A stretch of DNA of 64,000 nt from Verrucomicrobiales bacterium (GCA_029212615.1 JARGPJ010000003.1:558001-622000); one strand, 5' to 3'; numbered from the stretch's first letter, positions 1 through 8,423 are shown. Notes: generated by a model not told the origin, from the sequence alone. Made by a program: numbers and translations.

Positions 1-719
1 ATACAGGTGCCCTTGCCGGTGAGCTGATCAATCATCACATTTGTGATCTTCGGATCACCGTGAATGGGACGCAATTGGAGTTCACCGGCTTCAAAAGCCG
101 TTTCGAGCACTTCGACAAAATTTCGCCGACCTTCAATAAACTGACTGAGTCGCTTCGCCTCGGATGAAGCCTCGAGACGCAGGCTGGCATCGCCCGCCTG
201 CAAGGTAAGGTCATACGAATCCAGATAGCCGGGCGCGATATGAAATCCAGGCAGAGTATCTTCGAGTTGATCGATTGGGAAATCAGAAATAATCCGCTGA
301 AAATGACCAAGAACCCTCCCCGCTTCGAGCGCGTGCTCCGGGACCGTCACTTTTTCGTAGCTGGTCGTGCTCGCGATCATTGAAAGCGCTCTCCAATACT
401 CGCCCTCTTCGTCAACAATGTAGTCATCCCCCTCTTTGGTGGGGATGACCCGGGGAAGTTGCCAGATTCGATCAGACTCGCTTGCTTCCTGTTCAATCCG
501 GTGATGAGCATGATCCGTCACCGCCTTCATATTAGACATCACTGCCGCGGGATCCTGAAAAACCGCGCGGTTAATCCGCTGCAGAATATATTGCTCCTCG
601 GAAAAAGTCGTCCGGAGGATCACCCGGTAAGTGTCATTAACATTTCCCGTGCCGATGGGTTGAAGCGCGACAAGCCGCCCCGGCACATCGAACTGAGTGG
701 CAACAAATTCAGCGATCAT
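1..719 (-). CDS. APH-family sugar kinase, N-acetylhexosamine 1-kinase (NahK)-like, C-terminus beyond window
   Basis: Reading the minus strand from an ATG at 719 gives an open frame that runs off the window start, so 239 residues of the N-terminal part are visible. The N-terminus carries the nucleotide loop PIGTGNVNDTY (residues 21-31). The catalytic Brenner motif HGDPKITN has H220, D222 and N227. This layout is that of aminoglycoside-phosphotransferase-fold kinases, and the N-terminal pattern is closest to the N-acetylhexosamine/homoserine-kinase-like group that phosphorylates amino sugars at C1. It begins about 20 nt after the Rrf2 stop, so the two are probably co-transcribed. Substrate is inferred from family resemblance only; another small hydroxylated substrate is possible. 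Confidence 0.8.
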   Translation of the reverse strand, partial: MIAEFVATQFDVPGRLVALQPIGTGNVNDTYRVILRTTFSEEQYILQRINRAVFQDPAAVMSNMKAVTDHAHHRIEQEASESDRIWQLPRVIPTKEGDDYIVDEEGEYWRALSMIASTTSYEKVTVPEHALEAGRVLGHFQRIISDFPIDQLEDTLPGFHIAPGYLDSYDLTLQAGDASLRLEASSEAKRLSQFIEGRRNFVEVLETAFEAGELQLRPIHGDPKITNVMIDQLTGKGTC

Positions 720-738
720 CAGAGGGAAATTAGAAAGG

Positions 739-1167
739 TCAGATCCCGTAGCCAACCATCGAGTCGCCGGCATCGTGTCGGGCGATGTCTTCGAGACTGG
801 TTTCGCGAAGCTTATTGTTGATCCCTTTCTCCGCGAGACCCAGATAATAGACAATCCCGGATGAACCTGCAAAGGTCGGAAAGTCATCCACATCGACGAG
901 CTGTATCAGTTCCCCGTCAACCGCTTCAATGATCTCAGCCAAACTGATGAGACGACTCTCCCGATTAAGTCGATACCCCCCGCCGACACCGCGTTTACTA
1001 CGCAGCATACCGGCCCGCTTTAGAAGAAGCAAAATCTGTTCAAGGAATTTAGTGGGAATCTTCCCCGCTTCCGCCAACTCCTGCGCCTGCAGAGTCTTGT
1101 CCGGAGCAAGGCCGGCGAGAATGGTCATCGCTCGCAGGGCGTAATCAGCTTTTCGTGATATCTGCAT
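739..1167 (-). CDS. Rrf2-family transcriptional regulator without cysteines
   Basis: A 142-residue protein opening with the Rrf2 signature MQISRKADYALRAM, then a winged HTH with the conserved wing KRGVGGGYRL (about residues 58-67) and the SLAEIIEAVDG helix. Rrf2 proteins such as IscR and NsrR sense Fe-S or NO state through three cysteines after the HTH. This copy has no cysteine at all, so it cannot bind a canonical cluster and must sense something else or act constitutively. It lies between a small basic protein gene (15 bp upstream) and the sugar kinase gene downstream, which suggests control of a small carbohydrate operon. Family call is firm; target is unknown. Confidence 0.9.
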   Translation of the reverse strand: MQISRKADYALRAMTILAGLAPDKTLQAQELAEAGKIPTKFLEQILLLLKRAGMLRSKRGVGGGYRLNRESRLISLAEIIEAVDGELIQLVDVDDFPTFAGSSGIVYYLGLAEKGINNKLRETSLEDIARHDAGDSMVGYGI

Positions 1168-1182
1168 TAAACGTCTGGGAGC

Positions 1183-1452
1183 TCAGGCCCGGTAGTTGAA
1201 GAGATCAGTTAAAACGAAGCTCCTCTCTTCCCCTCTGGCAAGAAGAGCCTTCTCTATCGCATTCTTCACCTTCATCTGAATGTTTTTCGTGAGGCGACGT
1301 CCCTTTCGGGCCTTCTGCACCTGCTTGTGCGTCAATTGCTCAGTACTCGCCTCAACGAGCTCATGATTATCGATCACCAGTTCGTTCATGAGGGTATCGA
1401 GAGGTTGCACCCCCAGATCCCGCTGATCTCTATCAGGAGCCGTTGAAGTCAT
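1183..1452 (-). CDS. Small basic helical protein of unknown function
   Basis: An 89-residue protein that I do not recognise as a named family. The middle (about residues 40-70) is rich in Lys, Arg and Gln and looks helical, with the segment HKQVQKARKGRRLTK. No signal peptide or membrane segment is visible. A later start at Met22 (MNELVIDNHELV) is also possible. Its stop lies 15 bp before the Rrf2 start, so it is probably the first gene of a three-gene operon with Rrf2 and the kinase. The basic helical character would fit nucleic-acid binding, but that is only inference. Confidence 0.6.
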   Translation of the reverse strand: MTSTAPDRDQRDLGVQPLDTLMNELVIDNHELVEASTEQLTHKQVQKARKGRRLTKNIQMKVKNAIEKALLARGEERSFVLTDLFNYRA

Positions 1453-1528
1453 TTGCGTAATTCGTCGCCTCGCTGCGCAATTTGTAGATTGCCACTCATT
1501 CCCATCTCGCTAACCGTTGCCATTGCTT

Positions 1529-2503
1529 ATGACAACCCGTATTTTACTCACCACCACGAGTTACCAGGACACCCCGGGGCCTCACCATGAACTGCTTGAG
1601 TCTCAGGATTTTGAAATTGTTCGCGCCCGTGGTCCGCTCCCTGAGAGTGAAATGCTTGCCCTTGCCGGTGAATTCGATGCCTTTCTTTGCGGTGATGACG
1701 CTATCACCGAAGCCGTCATCGAACAGTCCCTCCCCCGCCTCAAGGTCATCAGCAAATACGGAATCGGTCTGGACAAAATCGACGTCGCACATGCGACCTC
1801 ACAGAAGATTCCGGTGCTAAACACTCCCGGCGTGAACCACACCACGGTCGCGGAACACACCTTTGGACTGCTCCTGAGCCTGACTAAGAAGATTCACGAA
1901 AACGGAATCGACGTCGTAAACGGAAAGTGGCAGGCAGGATGGAGAAAACCGGTCGGGCATGAAATTCTGGGGAGTACCATGGGGATCATCGGTCTCGGCC
2001 GAATTGGCAAAGAAGTCGCGATCCGGGCAAAAGCCTTCGGGATGCCGGTGATCGCCTACGATCCTTATTTTGATGAAGCCTTCGCTCAGGAGCACGGGGT
2101 TTCCCGCTGCGAAACGATGGATGAAGTGCTTACCGGCGCAAATGTTGTCAGCCTTCACTGCTTTCTTGATGAAAAAACCCGCGGCATGATTAACACCGCT
2201 AAGATCGCCGAAATGCAGGACGGCGTTATCGTTCTAAACTGCGCCCGTGGCGAACTCGTCGAAACAGATTGTATCGCCGCCGCACTGGAAAGCGGAAAAG
2301 TGGGTGGCTACGGAGCTGACGTCCTCGACGAAGAACCGCCCGCAAGCGACCACAAACTGTTCTCTGCTCCGAACTGCCTCATCACCAGCCACATTGCGTC
2401 ACGCACCTACGAAAGCGTTGAGAGACAGGCGATGCGTGCGACCCACAACCTCATCAACTATCTCAATGGAGACAGTGACTTCATTCAGGCAAACAAGTTT
2501 TAA
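1529..2503 (+). CDS. D-2-hydroxyacid dehydrogenase, phosphoglycerate-dehydrogenase-like
   Basis: A 324-residue NAD-dependent dehydrogenase. The ATG at 1529 (MTTRILLTTT) is preferred over an in-frame TTG at 1517. The Rossmann loop GLGRIG is at 155-160, and the catalytic Arg240 (CARGE), acidic residue in DVLDEEP (about 268-269) and His288 (SHIAS) are all present. It lacks the C-terminal ACT region of long SerA proteins, so it is the short form. The gene ends 17 bp before a KDG-kinase-like gene on the same strand, which suggests a sugar-acid pathway rather than serine synthesis. Substrate is not determinable from sequence; glyoxylate, hydroxypyruvate or phosphoglycerate are all possible. Confidence 0.9.
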   Translation: MTTRILLTTTSYQDTPGPHHELLESQDFEIVRARGPLPESEMLALAGEFDAFLCGDDAITEAVIEQSLPRLKVISKYGIGLDKIDVAHATSQKIPVLNTPGVNHTTVAEHTFGLLLSLTKKIHENGIDVVNGKWQAGWRKPVGHEILGSTMGIIGLGRIGKEVAIRAKAFGMPVIAYDPYFDEAFAQEHGVSRCETMDEVLTGANVVSLHCFLDEKTRGMINTAKIAEMQDGVIVLNCARGELVETDCIAAALESGKVGGYGADVLDEEPPASDHKLFSAPNCLITSHIASRTYESVERQAMRATHNLINYLNGDSDFIQANKF

Positions 2504-2520
2504 TCCCCTCTCAAAATACC

Positions 2521-3618
2521 ATGGCACTCTCTATCAAATCCCCCTCTGAAGTCGATTTCGACTGCGTCTCAATGGGCGAAGTCATGCTTCGTCTTGATCC
2601 GGGCGAAGGCCGAATCCACACCGCCCGGCACTTTTCAGCATGGGAAGGTGGCGGCGAGTATAATGTGACCCGCGGACTCAGGCGCTGCTTCGGTCTTCGT
2701 GCCGCCTGCGTCACCGCTTTTGCCGACAACCCGATCGGTCGACTCATTGAAGATTTCATGCTGCAAGGCGGCGTCGATACACGATTCGTCAAATGGGATG
2801 AATATGACGGTATCGGCCGCGAGGTTCGCAACGGGCTCAATTTCACGGAGCGTGGATTCGGTATCCGCGGAGCAGTAGGTTGTCCTGACAGAGCCAACAC
2901 TGCGGCAAGCCAGCTCAAACCCGGAGACATTGACTGGGATGATATCTTCGGAACCCATGGAGCACGCTGGTTTCATACTGGAGGCATTTTCGCCGCCCTC
3001 AGTGAAACGGCAGCCGAACTTACGATTGAAGCCTGCAAAGCCGCCCAAAAACACGGCACCATTGTCAGCTACGATTTAAACTATCGCCCCTCTCTCTGGA
3101 GTGCGATCGGCGGCCAGGCAAAAGCGCAGGAAGTGAATCGCGAGATCGCGAAATATGTGGATGTCATGATCGGCAACGAAGAGGATTTCACCGCTTCACT
3201 CGGCTTTGAGGTAGAAGGCGTGGATGAGAACATCCGGGGAATTGACGTCAGCAACTTCAAACGAATGATCGAAACGGCCGTGAAAGAATTTCCAAACTTC
3301 AAGGCGACCGCAACCACCCTGAGGGAAGTCCACACCGCGACAGTAAACGACTGGGGCGCGATCTGCTGGCACGACGGCGAATTCTACGAATCGACACAGT
3401 ATCCTGAACTGGAGATCATGGACCGGGTCGGCGGCGGCGACAGTTTTGCCTCAGGCTTTGCCTACGGTTTCCTTGCCCATAACGACCCGCTGAAAGCGGT
3501 TAACTACGGCGCTGCCCATGGCGCCCTTGCGATGACGACTCCCGGTGACACCACGATGGGGTCACTCGCCGAAGTCGAGAAAGTGATGGGCGGCGGTGGC
3601 GCACGCGTTGTCCGCTAA
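2521..3618 (+). CDS. PfkB-family sugar kinase, 2-keto-3-deoxygluconate kinase-like
   Basis: A 365-residue ribokinase-fold kinase. The N-terminal glycine-rich substrate segment WEGGGEYNVTRGL is at about residues 41-53, and the PfkB signature RVGGGDSFASG near the C-terminus contains the catalytic base Asp307. KDG kinases phosphorylate 2-keto-3-deoxygluconate in pectin, alginate and uronate catabolism, and overall sequence resembles that branch. It is co-oriented with the hydroxyacid dehydrogenase 17 bp upstream. The protein ends in a Gly/Val-rich tail. It is about 30-40 residues longer than minimal KDG kinases because of an insertion around 215-245. Exact sugar is inferred. Confidence 0.85.
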   Translation: MALSIKSPSEVDFDCVSMGEVMLRLDPGEGRIHTARHFSAWEGGGEYNVTRGLRRCFGLRAACVTAFADNPIGRLIEDFMLQGGVDTRFVKWDEYDGIGREVRNGLNFTERGFGIRGAVGCPDRANTAASQLKPGDIDWDDIFGTHGARWFHTGGIFAALSETAAELTIEACKAAQKHGTIVSYDLNYRPSLWSAIGGQAKAQEVNREIAKYVDVMIGNEEDFTASLGFEVEGVDENIRGIDVSNFKRMIETAVKEFPNFKATATTLREVHTATVNDWGAICWHDGEFYESTQYPELEIMDRVGGGDSFASGFAYGFLAHNDPLKAVNYGAAHGALAMTTPGDTTMGSLAEVEKVMGGGGARVVR

Positions 3619-3628
3619 AGCCGGCAAA

Positions 3629-4405
3629 TCAAGCCGTTTCACCCTCCCGGTCGAGAGGAGGGTAGGCTTGCGGGTCAATCTCGGAAAGCACGTCGTAAAC
3701 GCCGTTCTTCTCGGCTTCGACCAGCGACTCATCCTCTTCCAGAAATTTCTTGAGCGTCGCAAGCACCTTCGGATGACGTTCCGCATTCGCGAGGAGGGAT
3801 TCGAAAGCGAAACGCGGCAGAATCTTGTAAAAAGGAACATACCCTTCGGGCACATTTCCGCCTTCCAGCTGCTCCGGGGCATCTTCGAAGCGAAAACAAA
3901 GGACGACACGCCGCAAAGCATGTTCGGACCCGGTTGCATAAAAGAACCCCCAGAGCATGTCGATGGTTGATTCCTTATCGAGAGGCATTTCGAGAATCTT
4001 TTCCGTCTGTACTTTCTGCTCCCGATACTGATTACCGAACATCTTCAACATGATCTTATCGGCCTCAGACACTCTGGAGTAGAGCATCGCCGTAAAAAGA
4101 ACCTGCTTCTGCTCCGGAGTAAGGCCGCTCAGCGCTTCGACCCAGCCCTCGATCTGGTCGCGATTGTCTCTCAGGACGCGACTGAGAAAAGCGATCAACG
4201 CCGGTTTAGCCCGATCACTTTCGAGGGTCCCTTCGGCCGCCCAGTCTTTCATCTGCTGAACAAACCGCTCCGGCGTCGGGTTCTGGTAGTAATATTCAAG
4301 CCACTCCTTTTCTTCTCCGGATGCCTCATCCCGGGAATAAACGGCTGAACAGTCGAAGAATGACAAACAGGCAAAACCGAGGAAAAACAGGGAAGAAAGT
4401 CTCAT
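3629..4405 (-). CDS. Secreted helical protein of unknown function
   Basis: A 258-residue protein starting with a hydrophobic signal sequence (about residues 1-24, with a Cys near position 19 that could serve as a weak lipobox). The rest looks all-helical and acidic, with no catalytic motif I recognise. The pattern KPALIAFLSRVLRDN followed by GLTPEQKQVLF suggests an armadillo-like helical repeat, but this is only a visual impression. It is convergent with the KDG-kinase gene, with 10 bp between stop codons. The adjacent rpsN gene is divergent from it. Probably periplasmic or outer-membrane attached. Confidence 0.65.
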   Translation of the reverse strand: MRLSSLFFLGFACLSFFDCSAVYSRDEASGEEKEWLEYYYQNPTPERFVQQMKDWAAEGTLESDRAKPALIAFLSRVLRDNRDQIEGWVEALSGLTPEQKQVLFTAMLYSRVSEADKIMLKMFGNQYREQKVQTEKILEMPLDKESTIDMLWGFFYATGSEHALRRVVLCFRFEDAPEQLEGGNVPEGYVPFYKILPRFAFESLLANAERHPKVLATLKKFLEEDESLVEAEKNGVYDVLSEIDPQAYPPLDREGETA

Positions 4406-4498
4406 TGTGGCAATTAATCACGAAATACGACACTTCTACCAGCCGGAATGTTGATTTTCCGCTTGAATTTCTGTGAATCCGGATACATTCCCCTTCCT

Positions 4499-4768
4499 AT
4501 GGCGAAAAAGAGTTGGATCCAACGAAACAAGCGAAAAGCTCGTACTGTAAACAAGTATGCGAAGCTCCGTACGAAGCTGAAGCAAGAAAAAGACTACGAA
4601 GGTCTCACCATGCTTCCGCGTGATGCCAGCCCAACCCGCGTCGTGAACCGCTGCGAGGTCACCGGCCGTCGTCGTGGATATCTTCGCCGCTTCAAGATGT
4701 CACGTATCACTTTCCGCGAGCTTGCCTCACACGGAATGATTCCGGGCGTCACGAAGTCCAGCTGGTAG
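4499..4768 (+). CDS. rpsN: 30S ribosomal protein S14, zinc-free (C-minus) form
   Basis: An 89-residue ribosomal protein S14. It starts at [10 protein letters not shown]; an in-frame ATG 51 bp upstream is ignored because family members begin here. The C-terminal block [20 protein letters not shown] is diagnostic. There is only one cysteine, so this is the long, zinc-independent type rather than the CXXC zinc form. The gene stands alone, away from the S10/spc ribosomal operon, and is followed by its own intrinsic terminator. S14 binds 16S rRNA in the head of the small subunit. Confidence 0.97.
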   Translation: MAKKSWIQRNKRKARTVNKYAKLRTKLKQEKDYEGLTMLPRDASPTRVVNRCEVTGRRRGYLRRFKMSRITFRELASHGMIPGVTKSSW

Positions 4769-4800
4769 GCTGCGACTCCCTACGATTTTCATCGCCGAAA

Positions 4801-4826
4801 GCGGAGCCTCACAGCTCCGCTTTTTT
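4801..4826 (+). terminator. Intrinsic terminator of rpsN
   Basis: A perfect 7-bp GC stem (GCGGAGC with GCTCCGC) around a 6-nt loop, followed directly by six T. It lies about 30 bp after the rpsN stop. Confidence 0.92.
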
Positions 4827-4845
4827 AGTGCCCCGGGGTAAAGAC

Positions 4846-4874
4846 TTGCAAAGCTGCCGCCGGGATCGGATATT
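4846..4874 (+). promoter_or_regulatory. Candidate promoter of the zinc-ribbon gene
   Basis: A -35-like TTGCAA at 4846-4851 and a -10-like GATATT at 4869-4874 are 17 bp apart. The -10 ends only 5 nt before the ATG at 4880, so transcription from here would give a leaderless or nearly leaderless mRNA. Each box matches the sigma-70 consensus at four of six positions. Confidence 0.4.
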
Positions 4875-4879
4875 TTCCT

Positions 4880-5134
4880 ATGCCCCTCTACGAATACATC
4901 TCAGCCGATGAAGAAAAAGGCTGCCGTATCTGCCGTAAAGGTTTTGAGATTCGCCGACCCGTGACGCGCCCGCCGATGGAAACCTGCCCTCTTTGCAAAG
5001 GGCCGGTGAAGAAGCTGATTTCCAAAGGGATCACCTCCCCCAAGATCACCAAACCTCTCTCGGTCACCGATGCCAAAAAGGCGGGGTTCACCGTGCTGGA
5101 AAAACGCGACGAAGGCACCTACGAAAAGCTGTAG
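4880..5134 (+). CDS. FmdB-type zinc-ribbon protein
   Basis: An 84-residue protein with two CxxC pairs, CRIC near residue 16 and CPLC near residue 37, preceded by MPLYEYIS. This is the FmdB/CxxC regulatory-protein zinc ribbon, found in many bacteria and linked loosely to regulation or assembly factors. The first half folds around one zinc ion. The C-terminal half is Lys-rich and probably flexible. It is the only gene between rpsN and a convergent membrane-protein gene whose stop is 2 bp away. Function is unknown beyond metal binding. Confidence 0.85.
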   Translation: MPLYEYISADEEKGCRICRKGFEIRRPVTRPPMETCPLCKGPVKKLISKGITSPKITKPLSVTDAKKAGFTVLEKRDEGTYEKL

Positions 5135-5136
5135 GC

Positions 5137-5874
5137 TCAGGGAGCTGCTGCCGGGATGACCTTCAGCTGACCCTCCTCGATTTTTAACTCCTCAATCCGG
5201 TCAAAGAACGCTTTCATGTTCGAATTGCCTGACACTTCTTTCAGGAGATTCTCTTTGCTTAACGCGTCGATGAATTGACGGGGAATCGGAACCCCATCAA
5301 CGGAGAGACCTTCAATAAACATCGCGGGGCGTCCTGCGACGGTGTCGAGACTCAAACTGAGTTCGCCGTTAAAATATTTTCCCTCCATCGATTCCGCGAG
5401 AAAAGGCACCGGGATTTCCATTTCATCAAGCTTCAAGCTCACCTGGCTCGTCAGCTGGTCATCATCTATCGCCACGACAATAGAATCGGCAACCGCACTG
5501 AAGGATGGATGATTCGCGAGGATGGCATTCACATCGTCGCCGGTCAGAAGCAGCGGTTCAGGAGCCTCCCCCTCTGACATCGCCGAGCGAAAAGCATCAT
5601 ATCGTTGAATGGCATCTTCAACCACGACCGGATCCAGAACCGGGGCAACAATCTCAACCGGAGCCTCTGCGGTGTAGTCCCCGATGAATCCTGCGACCAC
5701 ATCTTTCCCGAACTTCACTCCCACCACGGCAAGGACGACAGCGAGAACGATCAAAGCAAGGCAACCAAGGCCGCAGCCGATCCCCCATTTCTTTCCTGAA
5801 CCGGCATTTTGCGGGGGAAGGGGTTGTGACGGCTGATTGGCTTCCGGCTGGAGAGGTGGGGGAATATCGCTCAT
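5137..5874 (-). CDS. Membrane-anchored protein with soluble outer domain, unknown function
   Basis: A 245-residue protein with a Pro/Gln-rich cytoplasmic N-terminus (1-27), a single membrane segment (about 30-53) and an exported domain of about 190 residues. The outer domain has a helical part (80-120) and an alternating beta-rich part (125-200), and reads like a small lipid- or ligand-binding module. I do not recognise the family. Cys34 and Cys38 sit at the membrane edge. It precedes no other gene closely; the SixA gene lies upstream on the same strand with about 57 bp between them, so an operon is possible. Confidence 0.65.
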   Translation of the reverse strand: MSDIPPPLQPEANQPSQPLPPQNAGSGKKWGIGCGLGCLALIVLAVVLAVVGVKFGKDVVAGFIGDYTAEAPVEIVAPVLDPVVVEDAIQRYDAFRSAMSEGEAPEPLLLTGDDVNAILANHPSFSAVADSIVVAIDDDQLTSQVSLKLDEMEIPVPFLAESMEGKYFNGELSLSLDTVAGRPAMFIEGLSVDGVPIPRQFIDALSKENLLKEVSGNSNMKAFFDRIEELKIEEGQLKVIPAAAP

Positions 5875-5931
5875 GTCTTCCTGATAGGTAAAAGGCGCAC
5901 GCCTTGTTCAAGGCCGTAACGCTGGAAAAAC

Positions 5932-6435
5932 TTAACCGCTTCGTAGAGAGCGAGGCAACAACAATTCGAGAAGGAGTCCACTGCCTTCATCCACCTCGCC
6001 CCAGAACTCCACCTTCAGTTCGATGCGCGCAACCGCAAGCGTCGGAAACGTGTGAACCGATGAATCGGAAGTGATGTGTTCAACCGCCTCATGCATGCCG
6101 GGGTTGTGCCCGAACACGAGAACGGTTTCAAGCCCTTCATCCAATTGCTGCACCAGAGACAAAATCGTCCGCGGGGACGCCAGGTAGAGTTCTTCTTTTT
6201 CAACGATCCCGGAGGCAGGAAACCCCATCTCCTCTGCGAGGAGGCCCGCCGTACTCGCAGCCCTCGTTGCCGTGCTGGAAACAAACGCATCCGGCCTGAC
6301 CCCGCGCTGCAAAAGAGCCTGAGCGACACGGGGAGCGTCATCCCGCCCGCGATCGTTAAGAGGACGATCATGATCAGATCTACCGGGAAAATCCCAACTC
6401 GATTTACCGTGACGAATGAGAAGAAGTTGCTTCAT
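5932..6435 (-). CDS. sixA: SixA-type phosphohistidine phosphatase
   Basis: A 167-residue histidine-phosphatase-family protein. The start MKQLLLIRHGK at 6435 is chosen because the RHG catalytic motif (His9) must sit at the extreme N-terminus; the frame is open 15 codons further upstream. A second conserved block FGHNPGMHE supplies another active-site histidine. SixA in E. coli removes phosphate from HPt-type histidines, including the nitrogen PTS protein NPr. Length matches the family. No phosphorelay gene is adjacent, so the partner is unknown. Confidence 0.88.
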   Translation of the reverse strand: MKQLLLIRHGKSSWDFPGRSDHDRPLNDRGRDDAPRVAQALLQRGVRPDAFVSSTATRAASTAGLLAEEMGFPASGIVEKEELYLASPRTILSLVQQLDEGLETVLVFGHNPGMHEAVEHITSDSSVHTFPTLAVARIELKVEFWGEVDEGSGLLLELLLPRSLRSG

Positions 6436-6500
6436 AAAAGAAATACTGACTTCCCAGTGAAACCACAATCCTGCAGCCATGTCTACGCCAATCCACCATC

Positions 6501-6529
6501 TTGACAGAAGGCCGTCAATTTAGCATTTT
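6501..6529 (+). promoter_or_regulatory. Candidate promoter of the PQQ propeller gene
   Basis: A perfect -35 hexamer TTGACA at 6501-6506 is followed 17 bp later by a weak -10-like CATTTT at 6524-6529. The gene start is at 6552. The -35 is good and the -10 poor. Confidence 0.35.
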
Positions 6530-6551
6530 CCCCGGATCCATCCCCATCAAC

Positions 6552-7868
6552 ATGACTCGAACTCCGGCTTTCCTTCTCGCGGCTTTTGCCCTTTCATCCC
6601 TCCCCCTTCACGCTGAGAACTGGCCTAATTGGCGGGGGCCTTATTTTAACGGCTCAAGCCAGGAGAAAGGCTACCCGGCGGTCTTCTCGAAAACCGATGG
6701 CGTTGCCTGGGTGGCGAAACTTCCGGGTGAAGGGGCTTCCACCCCCGCCGTATGGGACGACGCTGTTTTCCTCACTTCAGTAGACGAATCTGTCGAAGGG
6801 ATCCTCGCGATCCGGGTAAGCGCAGCGACCGGGGAAATTGTCTGGTCAAAGCAGTTCGGTGACGGCATTCGACTCGACGAAAGGAGCACTTTCGCGGGCA
6901 GCTCCCCCGTCACCGACGGCAAAACGGTCTACTTCTTCAGTGGAGCGGGAGATCTCGCCGCCTACGATTTTGACGGCAACCAGCTCTGGCATCGAAACAT
7001 TGAAGAGGATTACGGTGAGTTCGCCTTCCAGTGGACCTTCTCCAGCTCCCCACAACTCTACGACGGAACGCTCTACCTCCAGGTCCTCCAGCGTGACGTG
7101 CCTGTCAACGGACGCGGAAACACTGATGGCCCGATCCAGTCCTTCCTCCTCGCCATGAACCCGGCCACCGGTGAGACCAAGTGGAAACACATTCGCCCGT
7201 CTGATGCCCTTCAAGAGTCTCGCGAAGCCTTTTCAACCCCTATTCCCATGATGCACCGCGGGCGCCCTGAGCTTGTGATTTCCGGTGGAGACTGCCTCAC
7301 CGGACACGACCCCTCTACCGGCGAGGAGCTGTGGCGTTGGAGCACCTACAATCCCGAGAAAATCGGCCACTGGCGCCTCGTGCCGTCCCCGGTCTACGGG
7401 CAGGGCACGATCCTTATCTGTGCGCCGAAAGGTGACCCCGTTTATGCCATCAAGGCAGGCGGCGAAGGAAACCTTGGAGGTCTTGACGAAGCCTGGGTCA
7501 GTCGGGGCAAAGAAGTCACCGCAGACGTACCCACCCCACTTTTCTATGACGGCTACTTTTACGTGCTGAACGGGCGGAATAAATTTCTGACCTGCCTCCA
7601 CCCCGGAAGCGGAAAGGTCGTCTGGAGCAAGGCGATTGACGGGAAAGTGAAGCTCGAAGCATCTCCAACCGGCGTCGACGGAAAGATCTATCTCATGAGC
7701 CATCTCGGCGAAGTCTTTGTCTACAGCGCTGGAGTAGACGGAGGGGAGTTGCTCAACAGCACCACTTTCGGAGAGTCACAGAGCGTCAATATCCGCGCCT
7801 CAATTGTCCCGGCGAACGGAACTCTTTACATTCGCACCGACGACGAGCTCTACGCAGTGAGAAAATAG
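6552..7868 (+). CDS. Secreted PQQ-type beta-propeller protein
   Basis: A 438-residue protein starting at MTRTPAFLLAAF with a clean signal peptide ending near HAENW (about residue 21). The mature protein opens with NWPNWRGP, the hallmark of PQQ-binding-like propeller proteins of planctomycetes and verrucomicrobia. Repeated blades follow, with tryptophan-docking patterns such as ATGEIVWSKQF, PATGETKWKH, PSTGEELWRW and PGSGKVVWSK. These proteins are periplasmic or surface-attached. No PQQ cofactor ligand set of true alcohol dehydrogenases is evident, so a scaffold or binding role is as likely as catalysis. A second copy of the family lies at 56066-57304. Confidence 0.88.
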   Translation: MTRTPAFLLAAFALSSLPLHAENWPNWRGPYFNGSSQEKGYPAVFSKTDGVAWVAKLPGEGASTPAVWDDAVFLTSVDESVEGILAIRVSAATGEIVWSKQFGDGIRLDERSTFAGSSPVTDGKTVYFFSGAGDLAAYDFDGNQLWHRNIEEDYGEFAFQWTFSSSPQLYDGTLYLQVLQRDVPVNGRGNTDGPIQSFLLAMNPATGETKWKHIRPSDALQESREAFSTPIPMMHRGRPELVISGGDCLTGHDPSTGEELWRWSTYNPEKIGHWRLVPSPVYGQGTILICAPKGDPVYAIKAGGEGNLGGLDEAWVSRGKEVTADVPTPLFYDGYFYVLNGRNKFLTCLHPGSGKVVWSKAIDGKVKLEASPTGVDGKIYLMSHLGEVFVYSAGVDGGELLNSTTFGESQSVNIRASIVPANGTLYIRTDDELYAVRK

Positions 7869-7877
7869 AACGAGGAG

Positions 7878-8423
7878 CTACTTCAGCCAATTGAGTGCTT
7901 TGCGTCGCATCCGGCGCATCGACCATTCATCTGTATATTCCTCCAGCTTCTCCATCGGAACCCAGGCGAGGTCATGTGACTCTTCACTGACGATGTAGTC
8001 ACTCTCCCCCTCCTGTTGGAGGAGAAATCGGACGTCATAGTGAAAATGTGATGGTTCATCCTTCCTCGCGGGGATGCCGTGAATATCGAGGTCAAGGATC
8101 CGCCGTTTGACCGGCTGAAGCGCCGCCAAACCGGTTTCTTCAAGCCCCTCCTGCATTGCCACCTCCATGACATCTGCGTTTCCGTCAGCGTGCCCTCCCG
8201 GCTGAAGCCAAAGATTCAATTTCCGGTGATGCGTCAACAAAGTCTGTGATCCGGAGGAATCGACGATCCAGGCCGAGCCGGTAATATGCCCCTTCTCCAA
8301 GTGACGCTCAAAACAGGTTGAATGACCCTGCACAAAATCAATAAACTGAAGCGTTCGATCCTCTTCCCCGGGGTAATCCTCGAGGTATAGATTCAGTAAA
8401 TCGAGCAAAGGTTGACGGTGCAT
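7878..8423 (-). CDS. Nudix hydrolase with divergent Nudix box
   Basis: A 181-residue Nudix-fold protein. The Nudix box GGHADGNADVMEVAMQEGLEE departs from the consensus: the first Glu position is Ala and the Arg of the REUXEE core is Gln. The three metal-binding Glu of the core are kept, so activity is plausible. Nudix enzymes hydrolyse nucleoside diphosphates linked to another group. The protein has an N-terminal helical extension of about 45 residues. Its stop lies 10 bp from the convergent PQQ propeller gene. Substrate cannot be predicted. Confidence 0.85.
   Translation of the reverse strand: MHRQPLLDLLNLYLEDYPGEEDRTLQFIDFVQGHSTCFERHLEKGHITGSAWIVDSSGSQTLLTHHRKLNLWLQPGGHADGNADVMEVAMQEGLEETGLAALQPVKRRILDLDIHGIPARKDEPSHFHYDVRFLLQQEGESDYIVSEESHDLAWVPMEKLEEYTDEWSMRRMRRKALNWLK

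Noticed and set aside
35..310. 91-residue minus-strand frame at the window start
   Set aside because: It is out of frame with the APH-type kinase that reads through this region with its catalytic motif intact.
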